Source: Erythrobacter longus | GTDB taxonomy: Bacteria; Pseudomonadota; Alphaproteobacteria; Sphingomonadales; Sphingomonadaceae | Length of the DNA stretch: 64,000 bases | Direction: 5' to 3' | Assembly (NCBI RefSeq): GCF_000715015.1 | Contig: NZ_JMIW01000002.1 | Location: 221,017-285,016, forward strand | Shown here: positions 27,678-36,178 of the stretch, in pieces | How positions within the stretch are numbered: the first letter of the stretch is position 1 | How the letters are laid out: each line of letters begins with the position of its first letter | Program-made: the position numbers and the translations under genes | The notes under the pieces: model-generated | Database searches by the model: none | What the model saw: only the letters and a program-made list of their open reading frames with translations | What the model was told of the DNA's origin: nothing

Positions 27678-28076
27678 ATGGCGAATTGGTACAAGATACC
27701 AACCAGTTCACGGATGAAGGAAGGCGACTACCGCGCCGGGCTCAATGCGCTCAACATTGTGTTTGGTGCAGTGCTCGGCTTCGTGCTCGTAGGCGGTGAG
27801 AACCTGCCGATCTTCGATTTCGTCGCCCTGCTCGCGATCAGCGCGCTCATCGTCATGATGATCCAGTCTATTGCGCTCAGCGACTTTACCCTGTTTAGCG
27901 TCGTTGTGACGGGCGTTGCGATCTATTTCCTGCCGCAAATGGCAGAAGAATGGTTTTCGCTGACAAAAGTCCCCAAACTGCAACCCACGCTGGCAACCTG
28001 GGCTGTGATGGCCACAATTATTGAGCTATCGCCGAGAGAGAAATCTGACGACAAAACCAAAGCCGCAACCGAATAA
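27678..28076 (+). CDS. membrane protein of unknown function downstream of truA
   Basis: A 132 aa protein with three to four hydrophobic helices (about residues 22-40, 45-70, 74-92, 103-118) and a charged end SPREKSDDKTKAATE. It starts 3 bases after truA with GAAGAGGGAT upstream and is probably co-transcribed. No family is recognised. Confidence 0.65.
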   Translation: MANWYKIPTSSRMKEGDYRAGLNALNIVFGAVLGFVLVGGENLPIFDFVALLAISALIVMMIQSIALSDFTLFSVVVTGVAIYFLPQMAEEWFSLTKVPKLQPTLATWAVMATIIELSPREKSDDKTKAATE

Positions 28077-28099
28077 TTTCACGATTGAGAGAGACACTT

Positions 28100-29209
28100 A
28101 TGACCACCGGCAAACAGCTTTTCACCACGCTTTCGAGCGACGGCAAACTCACCCTTGAGGTTAGCGAGGAAACCTTCCCCGAGCCCAAGGCAAACCAAGT
28201 GCTGGTCAAGATGGAAGCGGCGCCGATCAACCCGTCGGACCTCGCGATCCTCACCAGCGCGGCTGACTTTGAAAACGCGGAATATTCGGCTGGCAAGGTT
28301 GTTGCGCAAATGCCCGAACCCTTCCTCTCAGGCCAAAAAGCGCGCTTCGACCAGAGGCTGCCCGCCGGTAACGAGGGCGCAGGCACCGTTATCGCCACTG
28401 GCGATAGCGATATGGCCAAGGCTCTCATGGGCAAGCGCGTCGCCTGCGTTCCCGGCAATGCGTTCAGCCAATATGCCATTGCCGATGCGATGATGTGCCT
28501 GCCGCTGGGCGATCATTCGTGCGAAGAGGGGGCGTCTTCCTTCGTCAATCCGATGACTGCGCTTGGCTTTGCCGAAAACGCCAAGATGGACGGGCAAAAA
28601 GCGATGGTGCACACAGCGGCCGCTTCAAACCTTGGCCAGATGCTCATCAAAATCTGCGCTGAAGACGGCATTGAGCTGGTCAATATCGTGCGCAAGGCCG
28701 AGCACGTCGAAATGCTCAAAGGGCTTGGCGCGAAATATGTTGTCAATTCCTCTGACGACGATTTCATGGCGCAGCTGCGGTCCGCAATTGATGCAACCGA
28801 TGCGTTCTATGGCTTTGACCCCATTGGCGGCGGCAAGGCGACCGATACCGTCTTCAAGGCGATGGAACAGGTCGCCGTCTCCAAGATGACCGAATATTCG
28901 CGCTATGGCTCGAACCAGGAAAAGCGCATGTTCATCTATGGCCGTCTGGACTTTGGCCCGACGATGCTCACCCCTTCCTATGGCTTTGGCTGGACGCTGT
29001 CGGGTTGGTTGCTCACCCCATTCCTCCAAAAGGCCGGGATGGAGACGGTGGGCCGTATGCGTCAGCGTGTGCTCGACAATCTCACCACCACTTTCGCCTC
29101 AAGCTATAAGGCGAAAGTCGATCTGGAAGGTATGCTCACCAAGGATGCAATTCTTGACTATCGCCAGATGAAAACCGGGGAGAAGTATCTCGTCACACCT
29201 TGGGGGTGA
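28100..29209 (+). CDS. MDR/zinc-binding-dehydrogenase-like oxidoreductase
   Basis: A 369 aa medium-chain dehydrogenase/reductase superfamily protein. A GroES-like N-terminal domain has VLVKMEAAPINPSDLAIL and GNEGAGTVIATG, and the nucleotide-binding fold has AAASNLGQMLIKICAEDGI. Structural-zinc cysteines are not evident, so it resembles NADPH-dependent quinone/enoyl reductases rather than zinc alcohol dehydrogenases. ATG at 28100 with GAGAGAGAC upstream; an upstream TTG is less likely. It converges with the asparaginase gene. Confidence 0.85.
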   Translation: MTTGKQLFTTLSSDGKLTLEVSEETFPEPKANQVLVKMEAAPINPSDLAILTSAADFENAEYSAGKVVAQMPEPFLSGQKARFDQRLPAGNEGAGTVIATGDSDMAKALMGKRVACVPGNAFSQYAIADAMMCLPLGDHSCEEGASSFVNPMTALGFAENAKMDGQKAMVHTAAASNLGQMLIKICAEDGIELVNIVRKAEHVEMLKGLGAKYVVNSSDDDFMAQLRSAIDATDAFYGFDPIGGGKATDTVFKAMEQVAVSKMTEYSRYGSNQEKRMFIYGRLDFGPTMLTPSYGFGWTLSGWLLTPFLQKAGMETVGRMRQRVLDNLTTTFASSYKAKVDLEGMLTKDAILDYRQMKTGEKYLVTPWG

Positions 29210-29222
29210 TGGGGATTTTTGT

Positions 29223-29251
29223 GCGCGGCCTGCACATTGGTGTGGGCCGCG
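29223..29251. terminator. hairpin between convergent genes (weak terminator)
   Basis: GCGGCCTGCAC and GTGTGGGCCGC pair over 11 bp (two wobble pairs) with a 4-base loop. A T-run precedes rather than follows it on the + strand, so termination activity is uncertain. Confidence 0.35.
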
Positions 29252-29260
29252 GGCAAACCT

Positions 29261-30253
29261 TTATCCGCGGTCAAACGCCGCTTGAATATCGCCTGCATCG
29301 CTGACCCCATTCGCGATCAGCACCATCAGCAAAATGCGCGCTTTGGCTGGACCAAGGGCGCGGGCTGCGATGAAGCCATAGGCTTCGTCATCCACCTCAA
29401 CATTGCGGTCGACCAGCCCCTCGTCCACGCGGGACGAACGCACCACAGGCACACCGTCTTTTACCGCCCGCGATAGCGCATCGAGCACGCAACGCGGCGC
29501 ATTGCCCTGCCCCATTCCGGCAAGCACAATTCCCTTGCACCCGATACCAAGCAGCGCATTCACGCAGCTTTCATCCATGCCCGCCCCTGCGTGGAGAATG
29601 GCAACGCGGGGAAGCTCCCCCGGCCAATCAAAACGTGCAGGCTCGCCGGTCCGTGTCGCACCGCCAAACCAATCAAGGCTTGAGGGCGTAACCCTTGCGA
29701 TGGGACCGCGCGGATAGCCTTTGAACGCGTCAATATTCGAGGTTGCCGATTTGCGCACATCCTTAGCCGCAAACACCATATCGCCCATGACGAGCAGAGG
29801 GCCCCGCCCGCTTGCCTCCGGGTCACTGGCTACCCGGACCGCATTGGCAAAATTGCGCATCCCATCGGCCCCGACCGCCCCTGCTGGCCGCATCGCGCCG
29901 ACCAAAACCACGGGCTTTCGCGCTGCCAATGTCAGGTCGAGCAGATAGGCGGTCTCTTCGGCGGTATCGGTGCCATGGGTTACTAGGATACCGTCAATTT
30001 CCGGATCGTTTTGGGCAGCGCTGATTTCCTTGTGGAGCGCGTCCCACACCTCCCAGCCCATATCCTGTGAACCGATTTGCGCGATAGGTTTAGCGACAAG
30101 CTCAGCCTCAAGGCCCAGCATCGCCACATCGCCCAGCATCGACTCAAGGCTAAGCTCGCCTGCGCAATAGGAGCCGCCCGTTGCGCTTGCTGTGCTGCCG
30201 GCGATTGTCCCACCTGTGCCAAGAACCAGAAGTGTCGGAGTCTGCTCGCTCAA
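29261..30253 (-). CDS. L-asparaginase
   Basis: 330 aa amidohydrolase. The nucleophile Thr lies in LGTGGTIAGS near the N-terminus, and the second triad is in VTHGTDTAEETAYLL; the mid-domain VLVGAMRP motif is also intact. No signal peptide is visible, so it is probably cytosolic. The 5' end overlaps the stop of the MerC gene by 4 bases, indicating an operon with the MerC gene first. Confidence 0.93.
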   Translation of the reverse strand: MSEQTPTLLVLGTGGTIAGSTASATGGSYCAGELSLESMLGDVAMLGLEAELVAKPIAQIGSQDMGWEVWDALHKEISAAQNDPEIDGILVTHGTDTAEETAYLLDLTLAARKPVVLVGAMRPAGAVGADGMRNFANAVRVASDPEASGRGPLLVMGDMVFAAKDVRKSATSNIDAFKGYPRGPIARVTPSSLDWFGGATRTGEPARFDWPGELPRVAILHAGAGMDESCVNALLGIGCKGIVLAGMGQGNAPRCVLDALSRAVKDGVPVVRSSRVDEGLVDRNVEVDDEAYGFIAARALGPAKARILLMVLIANGVSDAGDIQAAFDRG

Positions 30254-30606
30254 CGCCCCTGCACCATGCGGCGGATATGGGCAAATGCCACCAGAAGGCC
30301 ACCGATAACCGTGAGGATCGTCTCGCTAGAGCCGAGTTCCTCTGCAAAAAGCCCTGCGATCAGGAAAGAGATGCCTAGCCCTGCTGGAACCACGAAACCC
30401 GGCGTGCGCGCCAAGACATCGCGGAACGGAACGCTTGCTGAAATAATCGCGGCAAGGCCAGCAAACAGCCAATGAAGCCAGACCGCATCCGAAATGACCG
30501 CAAGAAAGGGCATCACGCCTGCCAACAAAGGCACAGCGAGGCAATGCACGATGCAAAGGGCGCTGAGCGCGGTAGCGGCGCGGTCGCTTTTTACTGCAAG
30601 CTCCAT
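30250..30606 (-). CDS. MerC-domain membrane protein
   Basis: Four helices in a roughly 118-123 aa protein. It begins MELAVKSDRAATALSALCIVH and carries the MerC-type Cys-x-x-His-Cys segment CIVHCLAVPL in the first helix. MerC proteins transport mercury or, in many sphingomonads, are linked to zinc or other metals. Two starts are possible: the ATG at 30606, or an upstream ATG at 30621 that would put a palindrome inside the coding region. I prefer 30606, which leaves the palindrome as an operator. Translation is coupled to the asparaginase gene by a 4-base overlap. Confidence 0.82.
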   Translation of the reverse strand: MELAVKSDRAATALSALCIVHCLAVPLLAGVMPFLAVISDAVWLHWLFAGLAAIISASVPFRDVLARTPGFVVPAGLGISFLIAGLFAEELGSSETILTVIGGLLVAFAHIRRMVQGR

Positions 30607-30621
30607 GATATGATGTATCAT
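30605..30621. promoter_or_regulatory. 17 bp palindrome at the MerC start
   Basis: ATGATA-TGATG-TATCAT has perfect 6 bp arms. It overlaps the start region of the MerC gene, a typical repressor position. The AT-rich dyad is similar in shape to Fur/Zur-family operators. Confidence 0.45.
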
Positions 30622-30823
30622 CCAATAGCGAAGAGCTGCTCACTATGAGGCAAGTGGGCGGGCGTCAATCGCTATTGCTTCTCCCTTGGAGGAACGCCGC
30701 ACGAAATGCCAGTCATAAGCCCAGCTGTGATCGGTGCACGGGTAACGGAAGGCGCGTTGCAAATTGTCTGTTTCCACCTATTGTCTGGGTCGCCCCACGC
30801 GCACTTTCCCACCCCGCGCCAGA

Positions 30824-31465
30824 ATGGACCATCTAACGATGCAATTGGACGTGAGAAATGTCTGCCTGACGTATGGCGATACTCCAATTCTAAACGATAC
30901 AAGCTTCACTCTTGAGCCGGGTGAACACGCGCTGTTGCTAGGGGCGTCGGGGTCAGGCAAATCAAGCCTTCTCAACATCATCTGCGGATTGCAAACTCCG
31001 CTGAGCGGCAGTGTAAGCTTGGGCGGTGAGCCAGTCGGTGATGCTGTACGCAAGGCCCATATGGGGGTCATTTTTCAGACTTTGCGCCTTGTCTCTGCGC
31101 TCAATGTCCGGGCCAATCTGATGCTTGCGCAAAAGCTCGCCAATGGGTCGCCTGATGGCGCAAAGGTTGATGCGACGCTGGACCAATTGGGCATTGCGCA
31201 CCGCGCAAGTGCGCGGCCCTTTGAACTGAGCCAGGGGGAGGCGCAGCGCGCAGCCATTGCGCGGGCTCTGGTCGTATCGCCCAAGCTCTTGATCGCAGAT
31301 GAGCCCACCTCGGCGCTTGATAAAGGCAACACACGCATAGTCGCAAAGATGTTGATCGATGCAGCCCGCAACGCTGGCGCGAGCCTTTTGGTTGCCACCC
31401 ATGATGATCGGCTAGCCTCCCATTTTGCGCGCACTTTGACGCTTCAGGACGGGAAAGTGACATGA
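30824..31465 (+). CDS. ABC transporter ATPase (LolD/MacB type)
   Basis: A 213 aa ATPase with Walker A LLGASGSGKSSLLN, Q-loop VIFQTLRLV, signature LSQGEAQRAAIARAL and Walker B LLIADEPTSALD. It powers the FtsX-type permease encoded next, with which it overlaps by 4 bases. I chose the ATG at 30824; a second ATG five codons later is possible, and neither has a clear ribosome-binding site. The longer frame upstream looks non-coding. Confidence 0.88.
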   Translation: MDHLTMQLDVRNVCLTYGDTPILNDTSFTLEPGEHALLLGASGSGKSSLLNIICGLQTPLSGSVSLGGEPVGDAVRKAHMGVIFQTLRLVSALNVRANLMLAQKLANGSPDGAKVDATLDQLGIAHRASARPFELSQGEAQRAAIARALVVSPKLLIADEPTSALDKGNTRIVAKMLIDAARNAGASLLVATHDDRLASHFARTLTLQDGKVT

Positions 31466-32724
31466 TCTCGCTCGCCCTTGCATACTTGCGTGACCGCCCG
31501 CTCACGACCGCTTTGAATGTCCTTTTGCTTGCAATTTCGGTCGCGATGCTGGTCTTGTTGTTGCAATTTGGCGAGCAAGCGCGCGAGCGGCTGGAGCGCG
31601 ATGCACAAGGGATCGATCTTGTGGTGGGCGCAAAAGGATCGCCCCTGCAGCTGATCTTATCAAGCATCTTCCATGTCGACCAACCGACCGGCAACATCCC
31701 CTATGAAAGCCTTGAGACGCTGCGCAACAATCCGGCGATTGCGCGGGTTGTGCCGCTGGCGCTGGGCGATAATTTCCGCGGATTTCGGATAGTCGGAACC
31801 GATGCAACATTTGCACAAAGCTACGGGCTCGAACTGGCTGAGGGCGAGCAATTTGGCGGCCCCATGCAGGCTGTGATCGGGTCAAAAGTGGCCGAAGAAA
31901 CGGGCGCACAGCTTGGCCAGAAATTCATCGGCAACCACGGTTTTGCAAGCGAAGAAAGCCAAGGCCACGACCACGCTCCGTTTGAAACGGTTGGCATTCT
32001 GGCGCCAAGCGGGACGGTGGCTGATCGCCTGATCCTTACCTCAGTTGAAAGCGTATGGGATGTGCATGGGATCGAACATGACCACCTTGAGGAAGGCCAT
32101 GAGGGGCACGAAGACCATGACCATGACCATGACCGCGCAGATATGCCAAAGGCCGCTCAGCCGCAGATGCCCAGCCTTCAGCCCGACCTCACCGCTCTTC
32201 TCGTCACCTATCGCAATGCCTCAGCCGCAATCCGCGTACCGGCCATGATCGATCGCCAGACCGAAATGCAAGCGGCTGTTCCCGCGATTGAAACAGCCCG
32301 GCTCCTTGAACTGCTCGGCGCAAGTCTAGACGGCATCCGCGTCTTTGCATGGATGTTGGCGGCCACCGGCGGGCTCGCCATATTCGTTGCGCTTCTCAAC
32401 ATGGCGCGCGGGCGCGAAGGGGATCTGGCGCTTTTACGGGTCATGGGAGCCTCCCCTGTTCAGGTCTTTGCAACGGTCATTCTGGAAGGGGTGATTACAG
32501 CTACCCTTGGCGCTGTCCTTGGATGGATCGGCGCACATGGCCTTATCGCTATTGCGCGCAGCCAGTTTGCGACTTTGGCAGATTTGGGCCTTGCCGCATG
32601 GGCTCCGGTTTCCGGTGAGGTTTTGCTCATTGTGGCTGTCATTGCTATTGGCGCGGTGGCGGCCTTGATACCAGCGATGCGGGTCTACAAAATAGACCCT
32701 GCCCGCGTGTTAGCGAGACATTGA
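31462..32724 (+). CDS. FtsX-type ABC permease with a His-rich periplasmic loop
   Basis: A 420 aa permease. One N-terminal helix (about 15-34), a large periplasmic domain, then three helices (about 285-310, 330-360, 385-410) match MacB/FtsX topology. The periplasmic part has an extraordinary His/Asp/Glu-rich segment (about residues 201-226, HDHLEEGHEGHEDHDHDHD), plus GHDH earlier. This suggests metal binding, probably zinc. It is in an operon with the ATPase and the DUF3299 gene (4-base overlaps on both sides). Confidence 0.88.
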   Translation: MISLALAYLRDRPLTTALNVLLLAISVAMLVLLLQFGEQARERLERDAQGIDLVVGAKGSPLQLILSSIFHVDQPTGNIPYESLETLRNNPAIARVVPLALGDNFRGFRIVGTDATFAQSYGLELAEGEQFGGPMQAVIGSKVAEETGAQLGQKFIGNHGFASEESQGHDHAPFETVGILAPSGTVADRLILTSVESVWDVHGIEHDHLEEGHEGHEDHDHDHDRADMPKAAQPQMPSLQPDLTALLVTYRNASAAIRVPAMIDRQTEMQAAVPAIETARLLELLGASLDGIRVFAWMLAATGGLAIFVALLNMARGREGDLALLRVMGASPVQVFATVILEGVITATLGAVLGWIGAHGLIAIARSQFATLADLGLAAWAPVSGEVLLIVAVIAIGAVAALIPAMRVYKIDPARVLARH

Positions 32725-33335
32725 GAATGACCAACTTCAAGTTCTTCACAAAAGTGGCGTGGCGAGTGGCCGCCCTTTCGGCGTTTGCTCTTGTCGGCGT
32801 GCAAATCTACCTCGGCGTCTCTGGTGGACCTGAAACCGAGGAAATCTCCGTTTCAATCATCAATAAAGCGCGCGCCCAAAACACCGGTGCCTCGCGTTCT
32901 GGCGCGCCTGACCCCAAGGTTGGCGCGTCGATTGACGATATCTGGAAGCCTGCTGCAACGCCGCCGGGGGGCACCTCATGGGCGCTTTTAGAGGCGGCCA
33001 AGGAAGTCACACGCACCGATGAAAACGGCTTTACTATATCCTATCCGCTCTTCACCAAGCAGCAGCGCGACCTTGAAGGCAAGCGGATCAAGGTATCGGG
33101 CTGGATGGACCCGCTTCAGGTCGGCTCGCAGCAAAAGCGGTTTGTGCTGCTCGGCTATCCGCCCGGATGCCCGTTCCACTTTCACGCAGCCCCCATGCAG
33201 TTCATCGAAGTCATGGCCAGCACTCCATTCAAAACCGACCGCACCAATGTGATCACCGTCAGCGGGGTGCTGGAGCTCACCGGCTATGATGAAAGCGGCG
33301 TTTTCTATCGCTTGTGGGATGCACGGCCAGCCTAA
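32721..33335 (+). CDS. DUF3299-domain exported protein
   Basis: A 204 aa protein. An N-terminal membrane segment (about 10-28) serves as signal anchor, followed by a low-complexity linker. The DUF3299 domain (about 90-204) has KVSGWMDPL and the metal-like motif CPFHFHAAP. The DUF3299 family accompanies MacB/FtsX-like transporters in several gene clusters, including zinc-regulated ones, from memory. GTG/ATG start overlaps the permease stop by 4 bases. Confidence 0.82.
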   Translation: MRMTNFKFFTKVAWRVAALSAFALVGVQIYLGVSGGPETEEISVSIINKARAQNTGASRSGAPDPKVGASIDDIWKPAATPPGGTSWALLEAAKEVTRTDENGFTISYPLFTKQQRDLEGKRIKVSGWMDPLQVGSQQKRFVLLGYPPGCPFHFHAAPMQFIEVMASTPFKTDRTNVITVSGVLELTGYDESGVFYRLWDARPA

Positions 33336-33362
33336 AATGGCAACTCAAACTCAGCGCGCAAA

Positions 33363-33380
33363 TTGTCGTGCAATTGTCTT
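33363..33380 (+). promoter_or_regulatory. Pho-box-like direct repeat upstream of the PhoX-like gene
   Basis: TTGTCGT-gcaa-TTGTCTT are two 7-mers 11 bp apart, with the spacing and the TGTC core of the alphaproteobacterial/E. coli PhoB box (CTGTCAT-N4-CTGTCAT). It lies 57 bases upstream of the PhoX-family gene start. Confidence 0.4.
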
Positions 33381-33436
33381 CATCCGATACCATATTGGAT
33401 GCGTACCTCAGGGCTCCAAACAGGGATGATCCAAAC

Positions 33437-34813
33437 ATGTCACAAACGCTGATCGCAAACAGCATTTCAAACGGCAGCAATCGTCGCCAATTCCTTGCCG
33501 CCACCAGCAGCGCTTTTGCAGCGCTTGTGGCAAGCGGGTGCTCCACCCGTGGAACGGGGCTTGCCTCGGCGATCGGCGCGGGGGCCTCATCTTTTGCTGG
33601 CTACGGTCCGCTTGTGAAAGACCCTGCCGGGATGCTCGATCTGCCCGAAGGGTTTTCTTACCGCGTCCTCTCCAGCCTTGGCGATGCGATGAGCGATGGC
33701 GGCACTGTTCCTGACAAGGCCGACGGCATGGGCTGTCTCGATATCGGAAATGGCGAAATCGTGCTTGTACGCAACCATGAATTGATCCCCAGCGATGATG
33801 CAGGCGGACCAATCGCCAAAGGCTTTGGCACGCGCAATGGCGAGATCGTGCCGGGCGGTACGACCAATATCGTGCTCGATGCGGAAACTCTCGAAGTGAA
33901 ACGTCAGTTCCGCACGCTTGGCGGGACGATCCGCAATTGTTCTGGCGGGGTGACACCGTGGGGCAGCTGGCTGACCTGTGAAGAGGCGCCCACTGGCCCG
34001 GGACAACGCTATGGCGATGGCCTTGCGGTCAACCATGGCTGGACTTTTGAAGTCCCCGGCAATGCGACCGGCCTTGTCGATCCCGTTCCCCTTCGCGCCA
34101 TGGGCCGCTTTAACCACGAAGCGGCCTGCGTGGACCCTGAAACGGGCTATGTCTATCAAACCGAAGACCGCGATGAGAGCGTCTTTTATCGCTTCGTCCC
34201 CAATGTTCCCGGCAAGCTTTCGCAGGGCGGCAAATTACAGGCGATGGTGATCGAAAACGGTCCTGCCGACACACGCAATTGGTCTGCTTCGACCATGCCT
34301 TTGGGTGAAAGCTTTGCTGTTCGCTGGATAGACTTGGACGATGTGGAATCGCCCAAGGATGATCTGCGCATCCGTGCAGCAGCAGCCGGCGCAGCGGTCA
34401 TCGCGCGCGGCGAAGGCGTCCATATGGGCGATGGCGAGCTTTACATCTGCTCGACCAGCGGCGGGGCCAAGGGTCTTGGCCAAATCTTCCGCTTTGTCCC
34501 CGGCCAAGGCGCCGCTCCTGATCGCTTTGAGCTGTTCTTCGAAAGCGAGAGCAAAGAGCAGTTCAACTATGGCGACAATCTGTGTGTTGCGCCAAACGGT
34601 CACCTTGTAGTGTGCGAAGACCAATACACAGAGATCGTCGACAATTATTTGCGCGGGATCACGCCTGATGGCCGCCCCTATGACCTGGGACGCCTGACCA
34701 TGCAAACAGAGCTTGCTGGCGCGTGTTTTTCACCTGATGGCAAGACGATGTTCGTGAACGCCTATGCGCCAACGCGCACGGTGGCGATAACTGGGCCTTG
34801 GGTGAACGCCTAA
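33437..34813 (+). CDS. PhoX/DUF839-family phosphatase, Tat-exported
   Basis: A 458 aa protein. A twin-arginine signal NRRQFLAATSSAFAALV followed by ASGC (a possible lipobox) points to a Tat-exported, perhaps lipid-anchored, protein. The body has the PhoX-like propeller features LPEGFSYRVLS, VRNHELIP, GGVTPWGSWLTCEEA and GRFNHEAACVDP. PhoX enzymes are calcium/iron-dependent alkaline phosphatases; this is a paralogue-type member (DUF839), so phosphatase activity is inferred. The gene lies 102 bases after the DUF3299 gene with its own upstream signal. Confidence 0.85.
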   Translation: MSQTLIANSISNGSNRRQFLAATSSAFAALVASGCSTRGTGLASAIGAGASSFAGYGPLVKDPAGMLDLPEGFSYRVLSSLGDAMSDGGTVPDKADGMGCLDIGNGEIVLVRNHELIPSDDAGGPIAKGFGTRNGEIVPGGTTNIVLDAETLEVKRQFRTLGGTIRNCSGGVTPWGSWLTCEEAPTGPGQRYGDGLAVNHGWTFEVPGNATGLVDPVPLRAMGRFNHEAACVDPETGYVYQTEDRDESVFYRFVPNVPGKLSQGGKLQAMVIENGPADTRNWSASTMPLGESFAVRWIDLDDVESPKDDLRIRAAAAGAAVIARGEGVHMGDGELYICSTSGGAKGLGQIFRFVPGQGAAPDRFELFFESESKEQFNYGDNLCVAPNGHLVVCEDQYTEIVDNYLRGITPDGRPYDLGRLTMQTELAGACFSPDGKTMFVNAYAPTRTVAITGPWVNA

Positions 34814-34823
34814 GCCCTGCATC

Positions 34824-34904
34824 GAGGCGTTCTCACTGGCCTCTTATATAGAGGCGTTCTTGCTGGCCTCTTATATAGAGGCGCCCTTGCTGGCCTCCTA
34901 CATG
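34824..34904 (-). repeat. 27 bp tandem repeat, 3 copies, spanning the Fe-alcohol dehydrogenase stop codon
   Basis: Copies lie at 34824-34850, 34851-34877 and 34878-34904; the first two differ only slightly, the last more. Each contains a GCCTC(T)TATATAGAGGC-like palindrome. Read on the minus strand each copy ends in a stop (TAG or TAA) in the same frame: ...ASM-stop-EASKGASI-stop-EASKNASI-stop. The gap between the convergent genes thus holds a tandem of hairpins. Confidence 0.9.
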
Positions 34905-36019
34905 GAGGCTCTAATCATCGCCTCAAAGTCTTCGGCGCTCGCCTTGCGCGGGTTTCCACGTGCGGCGAGGTCTTTGAGCGAATATTCGACCATTTCGGCG
35001 ATGTCGCTCTCGACAATGCCCATTTCGGCCAAACCGCTCGGGATACCGATTTGTGCGTTAAGGTCTGCGATTGCCTGAGCAATATCTGCGCCCGGTTCCA
35101 GCCCCATGGCTTGGCGAAGGCGCACATATTTCTCCTCGCATACGCTTTCATTAAAGCGCAGCACTTCGGGCAGGAACACAGCGTTCAGCGTGCCATGATG
35201 CGGGTTGAGGCGCCGGATACGGCCCGCCGCATGGCTCATCGCGTGAACCGCGCCCAGCCCTTTGACGAAGGCAAACGCACCCTCGGTTGAGCACATCATC
35301 ATATGCCAGCGCGCATCCCGGTCCGACCCGTCTTTCACAGCGCGCGGCAGATATTGCATCCCGCGCCACAGGCCATCCAAAGCAACCCCTTCGGCAGGCG
35401 GATTGACGTTTGGCGTAAGGAACGCCTCGATACAGTGGGTGATCGCATCCATTCCGGTTGCTGCCGTCATCATGGCGGGCAGGCCCATGGTGAGCTCTGG
35501 ATCGCAAATCGCGGCCTTGGGGATGAAATGCGGGCTGGCAAAAGTCATCTTGCGCCCGTCTTCAAGGATAATCACAAAGCCAACCGATACCTCGCTGCCC
35601 GTGCCAGAGGTCGTCGGCACGGCGATCAGCGGGGTCATACCCTTGATATTGCGCGCACCCCCTTGGAGCGGGTCATATTGTTCGAGAGGACCGCCACTTG
35701 CCGCAAGCAGGCCCACAGCCTTGCCAAGGTCCATCGAAGAACCACCACCAAGCGCGATGATCCCATCGCAGCCCGCTGCTTTATATTGAGCGAGCGCTTT
35801 CTTCACCGCCTCTTCGGTCGGGTTACCGGGAGTTTCATCAAACACCGGCGCATCCACGCCCATGGCTGCCAAAACCTTTTCGACGATCCCAACTTTCACA
35901 AGACCTGCATCGGTTGCAATGAATGGTTTTGTGATCCCGGCGTTTTTCATTTCCTTGGGCAAAAGCTCAAGCGCGCCAAAATCAAACTGGGTCGTCGTCA
36001 GATATGTGAGTGTGGCCAT
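34898..36019 (-). CDS. iron-containing alcohol dehydrogenase
   Basis: 373 aa NAD(P)-dependent metal alcohol dehydrogenase. Motifs: IIALGGGSSMDLGKAVGL (nucleotide binding), PTTSGTGSEVS, and the metal ligands in GMDAITHCIEAF, AMSHAAGR and NPHHGTLNA. The substrate (an alcohol or semialdehyde) cannot be chosen from sequence. The last codons ASM lie inside a 27 bp repeat that is duplicated downstream of the stop. Divergent from the S46 peptidase gene with a 159-base gap. Confidence 0.92.
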   Translation of the reverse strand: MATLTYLTTTQFDFGALELLPKEMKNAGITKPFIATDAGLVKVGIVEKVLAAMGVDAPVFDETPGNPTEEAVKKALAQYKAAGCDGIIALGGGSSMDLGKAVGLLAASGGPLEQYDPLQGGARNIKGMTPLIAVPTTSGTGSEVSVGFVIILEDGRKMTFASPHFIPKAAICDPELTMGLPAMMTAATGMDAITHCIEAFLTPNVNPPAEGVALDGLWRGMQYLPRAVKDGSDRDARWHMMMCSTEGAFAFVKGLGAVHAMSHAAGRIRRLNPHHGTLNAVFLPEVLRFNESVCEEKYVRLRQAMGLEPGADIAQAIADLNAQIGIPSGLAEMGIVESDIAEMVEYSLKDLAARGNPRKASAEDFEAMIRASM

Positions 36020-36178
36020 GGCCTTGTAAAATCCCTCTCTTTTGTCGCGCTCAGGTTTGAGGGTTCAAGCAGCACTTGGCAACCGGGTTTTTGTGATTTG
36101 AGGCAAGGGATTTGCAACTCGTATGGTTTGGGATTAGCACCGGCGCAACGCAACTATGTTCCCAGATGAGGAAACTTC

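Noticed and set aside
30645..30836. Short frame between the divergent MerC and ABC operons
   Set aside because: Composition is like a non-coding leader; no ribosome-binding site.
32096..32150. His-rich DNA repeat as a microsatellite artefact
   Set aside because: GACCAT triplets are repeated only three times and the surrounding His/Glu residues use varied codons, so the protein feature is real.
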